From the NCBI GenBank assembly GCA_964368965.1, contig CAYJDR010000057.1, forward strand, positions 1 through 9,224: DNA of 9,224 bases, written 5' to 3'. This DNA comes from CAYJDR01 sp964368965. Lineage in GTDB: Bacteria > Chrysiogenota > Deferribacteres > Deferribacterales > Mucispirillaceae. The position numbers were made by a program, and so were the translations under genes. Under the pieces are notes generated by a model. The model was not told the DNA's origin, did not search any database, and worked only from the letters and a program-made list of their open reading frames with translations. Positions 6,731 to 9,224 of the stretch are shown here, in pieces; position 1 is the stretch's first letter, and each line of letters begins with the position of its first letter.

Positions 6731-7583
6731 ACTGTTATGCACAATGCTCATAGCGCTATCGCTCGTGGGCATTGCTAATGCAGGTGCGATTAACTATGAG
6801 ATAGTTGATGATAATATCAACTTTACCATCTCATATGAGAAACCGTACAACAGTTTTGATGTACTTAAAAGTGGCAACAACTTCATATTGAGCTTTGATA
6901 CGGCTGACAAGTTTGTATTTGAGCGTGAAAACTTTTTTGATATGCCTATCAGTAGTGCATATCTACTAGATGATGAGACATATAGGAAGAAGTTTGTTGT
7001 TGCATTTGAGTCTGCTCCGATTGAACCTAAGATTAGTAAATCTAACGAAAACGTAATAGTATCGTTTGCGTTCCCTACAGGTACGCTCACTGGTGGTGCT
7101 GTTGATGCAGAACTGCTGCCAGCTGAGGAAGCGTCACCATCGGCACTACCGTCAGCATCGTCTTATATACGTATGATATTTAGCTTAGCGATTGTTTTAA
7201 TCGTTATATTACTGGTATACAGATTTTTACGCTCCTATGCTAGCAAGCAAGTGTTTACAGATATCCCAGGTAGTGGCAGATTGCTAGGCAAGGTCGATTT
7301 AGAAATGCGCCGCTCATTATACTTCTATGAATTAGGCGACGTGTTATATATACTTAGTGGTACAGAAAATTCTATCCAACTTGTTGATAAAATTACAGAC
7401 GAAATAGAAATAAATAAAATAAAATCAGGCTTCGTTAAAAAGCGCGAGTTTGGTGGATATATGGCATTCTTTGGCCGTAAAGATAATAGCGAGCTAGATG
7501 AAGATATGTCTATCACAAACTCAGTAGTTGCAGATAAACTAGATAATATGCGCAAAAAAGCCGGCAGAAACAACAATGGCTAA
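6723..7583 (+). CDS. fliO: FliO-type flagellar export protein with extended extracytoplasmic domain
   Basis: 286 aa from ATG 6723, with AAGAAGGG (6711-6718) upstream; the frame stays open further 5' but that part overlaps fliN. Assists assembly of the FliP pore. The start gives a clean signal peptide, with Lys then a hydrophobic core and a likely cut after Ala20 (IANA). Residues about 21-135 form a predicted extracytoplasmic beta-rich domain (alternating patterns such as INFTISYEK, FILSFDTA, KKFVVAFES, VIVSFAFP), then an Ala/Pro/Ser linker, one membrane helix (about 150-168) and a cytoplasmic FliO domain with PGSGRLLGKVDLEMRRSLYF and ILSGTENSIQLVDKI. E. coli FliO is 121 aa, so more than half of this protein is extra. 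Identity rests on the C-terminal domain and its place just before fliP, which it overlaps by 8 nt. The N-terminal domain is unassigned; an AMIN-like fold is only a guess. Confidence 0.87.
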   Translation: MPKLLCTMLIALSLVGIANAGAINYEIVDDNINFTISYEKPYNSFDVLKSGNNFILSFDTADKFVFERENFFDMPISSAYLLDDETYRKKFVVAFESAPIEPKISKSNENVIVSFAFPTGTLTGGAVDAELLPAEEASPSALPSASSYIRMIFSLAIVLIVILLVYRFLRSYASKQVFTDIPGSGRLLGKVDLEMRRSLYFYELGDVLYILSGTENSIQLVDKITDEIEINKIKSGFVKKREFGGYMAFFGRKDNSELDEDMSITNSVVADKLDNMRKKAGRNNNG

Positions 7584-8346
7584 TGCTAAAAAATATATCA
7601 AACCTATATTGACGTTGCTTGTGTTGTGCCTATTCGCAGGCATATCTTACGCGCAAGAGCAAAACCCAATACCGTTCCCAGCGGTTACGTTTGGTATTGA
7701 TGAGGCGCAAAACCCGCAAGATGTTGCATTATCACTACAAATCTTGTTTATCTTTACTGTACTGGCGCTTGCACCATCTATTATTATGGTGATGACAAGC
7801 TTTACTCGTATTGTTATCGTATTCCATTTCCTACGTACTGCATTAGGTACGGCGCAAATGCCACCTAACCAAATCTTAACAGGTATGGCGCTATTGCTTA
7901 CATTTTATATCATGACGCCAGTTTTTAATGAAATAAACACAAACTCGTTCGGCCCATACATGCGAGAAGATATAACATTTAGGGAAGCTGTAGCGCAAGC
8001 GAAAGCACCGGTACGTGAGTTTTTAATATCTAACACACAGAAGAAAGATTTAATATTGTTCTTAGAGCTGTCAAAGACACCTAAGCCACGTACAGTAGAC
8101 GAAATACCTGATATGGTTGTAGTTGCGGCATTCGTATTGAGTGAAATACAGGTAGCATTCCAGATTGGCTTCTTGCTGTTTCTGCCGTTTTTGATTATTG
8201 ACTTTGTGGTCTCGAGTGTCTTGCTCGGTATGGGTATGATGATGTTGCCGCCTGTAATGATATCTGTGCCGTTTAAAATACTGTTGTTTATACTTGTTGA
8301 TGGGTGGGCGTTGTTGATTACTTCGCTTGTTAAAAGCTATTACTGA
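7576..8346 (+). CDS. fliP: Flagellar type III export gate protein FliP
   Basis: 256 aa, full length. Core subunit of the FliPQR export channel in the inner membrane. An N-terminal signal peptide (cut likely after Ala26, SYA before QEQ) is typical of FliP. After a short extracytoplasmic part come two hydrophobic helices carrying the signature SFTRIVIVFHFLRTALG, an extracytoplasmic loop with REAVAQAKAPVREFL, and the C-terminal hairpin with LLFLPFLIIDFVVSSVLLGM and MMLPPVMISVPFKILLF, all canonical. The start codon lies inside the end of fliO and the local Shine-Dalgarno is weak, suggesting translational coupling. fliQ follows after 12 nt. Confidence 0.98.
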   Translation: MANAKKYIKPILTLLVLCLFAGISYAQEQNPIPFPAVTFGIDEAQNPQDVALSLQILFIFTVLALAPSIIMVMTSFTRIVIVFHFLRTALGTAQMPPNQILTGMALLLTFYIMTPVFNEINTNSFGPYMREDITFREAVAQAKAPVREFLISNTQKKDLILFLELSKTPKPRTVDEIPDMVVVAAFVLSEIQVAFQIGFLLFLPFLIIDFVVSSVLLGMGMMMLPPVMISVPFKILLFILVDGWALLITSLVKSYY

Positions 8347-8358
8347 TGGAGGTAGCAC

Positions 8359-8631
8359 ATGAATGCAGATTTAGCCGTATCATTAATGATGAGAACGCTT
8401 GAAATAGCGCTACTAATATCAGCACCTATGCTTATGGTTGGCCTTGGAATAGGCTTGCTCGTCAGTATATTTCAGGCAGTTACTCAAATTCAAGAGATGA
8501 CATTGTCATTTATTCCTAAAATCGTGGGTATGATGATCGCAGGTGCACTTGCTGGGCCGTGGATGTTGGCCGTGATTATGGAGTATACTAGTACGTTGTT
8601 AACTAATTTATCCACATACGTAGGAAAATAA
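8359..8631 (+). CDS. fliQ: Flagellar type III export gate protein FliQ
   Basis: 90 aa, the usual length. Small two-helix inner-membrane subunit of the export gate. Visible features are the hydrophobic helix with PMLMVGLGIGLLVSIFQAVTQ, the conserved turn QIQEMTLSFIPKIV, and the second helix ending at LAGPWMLAVIMEY. Strong GGAGG (8348-8352) 6 nt before the ATG. It is the last flagellar gene in this window: fliR, normally next, is absent and the DNA passes within a few bases into a repeat array, so the operon ends here and the remaining export genes must be elsewhere. Confidence 0.97.
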   Translation: MNADLAVSLMMRTLEIALLISAPMLMVGLGIGLLVSIFQAVTQIQEMTLSFIPKIVGMMIAGALAGPWMLAVIMEYTSTLLTNLSTYVGK

Positions 8632-8637
8632 TTTATA

Positions 8638-8788
8638 TTTTCTACTTTATACTTCGTTCTGCTCATCAAAGCTAAGTCACTTACGTTCCACCTTGTGTAA
8701 GCTCCTGTCGCTTATCTTCGCACGCCTAGTCTAAAGCGAAACTATAAATTATTTTACAGTAACTTTTGTGTTAATTTACACTGTGTTG
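8638..8788. repeat. Intergenic repeat unit A (151 bp)
   Basis: Begins 6 nt after the fliQ stop with TTTTCTACTTTATACTTCG. Its first 116 bp (8638-8753) are identical to 8894-9009. The last 33 bp (8756-8788) match the unit B tail at 28 of 33 positions, and all five differences are transitions. Internal dyads include CTTAC/GTAAG (8680-8684, 8697-8701) and TCGCTT/AAGCGA (8708-8713, 8734-8739), so transcripts could fold. No ORF is supported in it. With no other hairpin after fliQ, it may also serve as the 3' end of the flagellar transcript. Confidence 0.9.
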
Positions 8789-8893
8789 GTTTCGTGATTG
8801 CACCCTCATGTACCTTCGTTAGTGTACACTACGGCCGCAATCACTCAATCCGCCTTGTCTAAATCAAAAATTTACGTTTATTTTGTAGCGGTG
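8789..8893. repeat. Divergent repeat unit with long hairpin between units A and B
   Basis: 105 bp separating the two near-identical units. It carries GTGATTGC (8794-8801) and GCAATCAC (8837-8844), a perfect 8-bp dyad, enclosing the 10-bp palindrome AGTGTACACT (8821-8830). Its 3' half, from CGCCTTGTCTAAA onward, resembles CGCCTAGTCTAAAGCG of unit A, and both then run into AT-rich DNA ending in TATTTT or similar, so it looks like a diverged or recombined member of the same family. Confidence 0.6.
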
Positions 8894-9042
8894 TTTTCTA
8901 CTTTATACTTCGTTCTGCTCATCAAAGCTAAGTCACTTACGTTCCACCTTGTGTAAGCTCCTGTCGCTTATCTTCGCACGCCTAGTCTAAAGCGAAACTA
9001 TAAATTATTACAGTAGCTTTTGTATCAATTTATACTATGTTG
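8894..9042. repeat. Intergenic repeat unit B (149 bp)
   Basis: The first 116 bp are identical to the start of unit A, in the same orientation and offset by 256 bp. It lacks a TT dinucleotide at the end of the core and then carries the 33-bp tail with five transitions. It directly abuts the truncated third copy, so B and C form a true tandem junction. Confidence 0.9.
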
Positions 9043-9071
9043 TTTTCTACTTTATACTTTGTTCTGCTCAT
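9043..9071. repeat. Truncated repeat copy C (29 bp)
   Basis: Matches the first 29 bp of units A and B with one C-to-T change at 9060. Similarity stops after CTCAT. It covers the stop codon and the last codons of the minus-strand gene at 9052-9224. Confidence 0.8.
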
Positions 9072-9224
9072 TTTTGCTTTCATTATTTTTTTGCGCTTCT
9101 TTCAACTGTTTTTCGTGTGTTTTTCTTGTGCGTAAGGCTATCAAAAAAGTTATACCAAAAAGTGCAGCGGCGCTAAAAAGTATCGTGAAAAAGTATCCAA
9201 TGCCCATAAGGGTTAGTTCATTCA
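9052..9224 (-). CDS. Small single-pass membrane protein, unknown (start at or beyond window edge)
   Basis: Reads on the minus strand to TAA (complement of 9052-9054). From the internal ATG at 9207 it is 51 aa; the frame stays open to the edge, where the last two bases give TG followed by NELTLMGIGY, so a start codon exactly at the edge (giving about 57 aa) is plausible. It contains one hydrophobic helix (YFFTILFSAAALFGITFLIAL) followed by a basic, then Lys/Glu/Asn-rich tail (RTRKTHEKQ, KNNESKNEQNKV), predicting a cytoplasmic C-terminus. It is convergent to fliQ. Length and layout recall small membrane subunits such as the OadG family, but I do not recognise it and the resemblance is weak. Its last five codons and stop lie within repeat copy C. 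Confidence 0.5.
   Translation of the reverse strand, partial: NELTLMGIGYFFTILFSAAALFGITFLIALRTRKTHEKQLKEAQKNNESKNEQNKV

Noticed and set aside
8071..8358. 95-aa minus-strand frame within fliP
   Set aside because: Antisense to the conserved C-terminal FliP hairpin; composition rich in Gln, Arg, His and Tyr without motif.
8638..9071. CRISPR array
   Set aside because: Repeats are about 150 bp, too long and too few, with no regular short-repeat and spacer pattern and no cas gene.

Overview
This window is an AT-rich stretch from a flagellated, Gram-negative-type bacterium. A class A penicillin-binding protein, a complete run of flagellar stator and export genes, and signal peptides on FliO and FliP all fit a diderm. 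The AT-rich coding, the two TTG starts (rnr, motB) and the order motA-motB-fliL-fliN-fliO-fliP-fliQ could fit Deferribacterota or a neighbouring flagellated phylum. That assignment is an impression from memory of gene order, not a result.

Left block (1-4113), plus strand: the C-terminal half of a PBP1A-type peptidoglycan synthase, a small NtrC-like AAA+/Fis-HTH protein, and RNase R. The reading frames overlap by 14 and 8 nt, so the three look translationally coupled. The middle gene is the oddest protein here. It keeps a Walker A P-loop and a Fis-type helix-turn-helix, but it lacks the GAFTGA loop, the Walker B acidic pair and the sensor II arginine of true sigma-54 activators.

Middle (4114-4367): a 254-bp AT-rich gap with no gene. 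It holds three perfect inverted repeats and an 11-bp direct repeat, and probably the promoter of the flagellar operon.

Right block (4368-8631), plus strand: motA and motB (stator), fliL (stator-associated), a short fliN (C-ring), an unusually long fliO with a signal peptide and an extracytoplasmic domain, fliP and fliQ (export gate). Spacing is tight, with 8-nt overlaps at fliN/fliO and fliO/fliP. No fliM lies between fliL and fliN, and the block ends at fliQ without fliR, flhB or flhA.

Tail (8632-9224): a non-coding repeat array directly after fliQ. Two units of about 150 bp share an identical 116-bp core, a divergent 105-bp relative carrying a long hairpin sits between them, and a 29-bp truncated third copy follows. 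That last copy overlaps the 3' end of a small minus-strand membrane-protein gene which runs to the window edge. The array therefore lies between convergent genes.

No CRISPR, tRNA, rRNA, transposase or phage gene was seen. Most of the window is conventional. The points worth following are the degenerate activator, the repeat array with its overlap into a coding 3' end, and the extended FliO.
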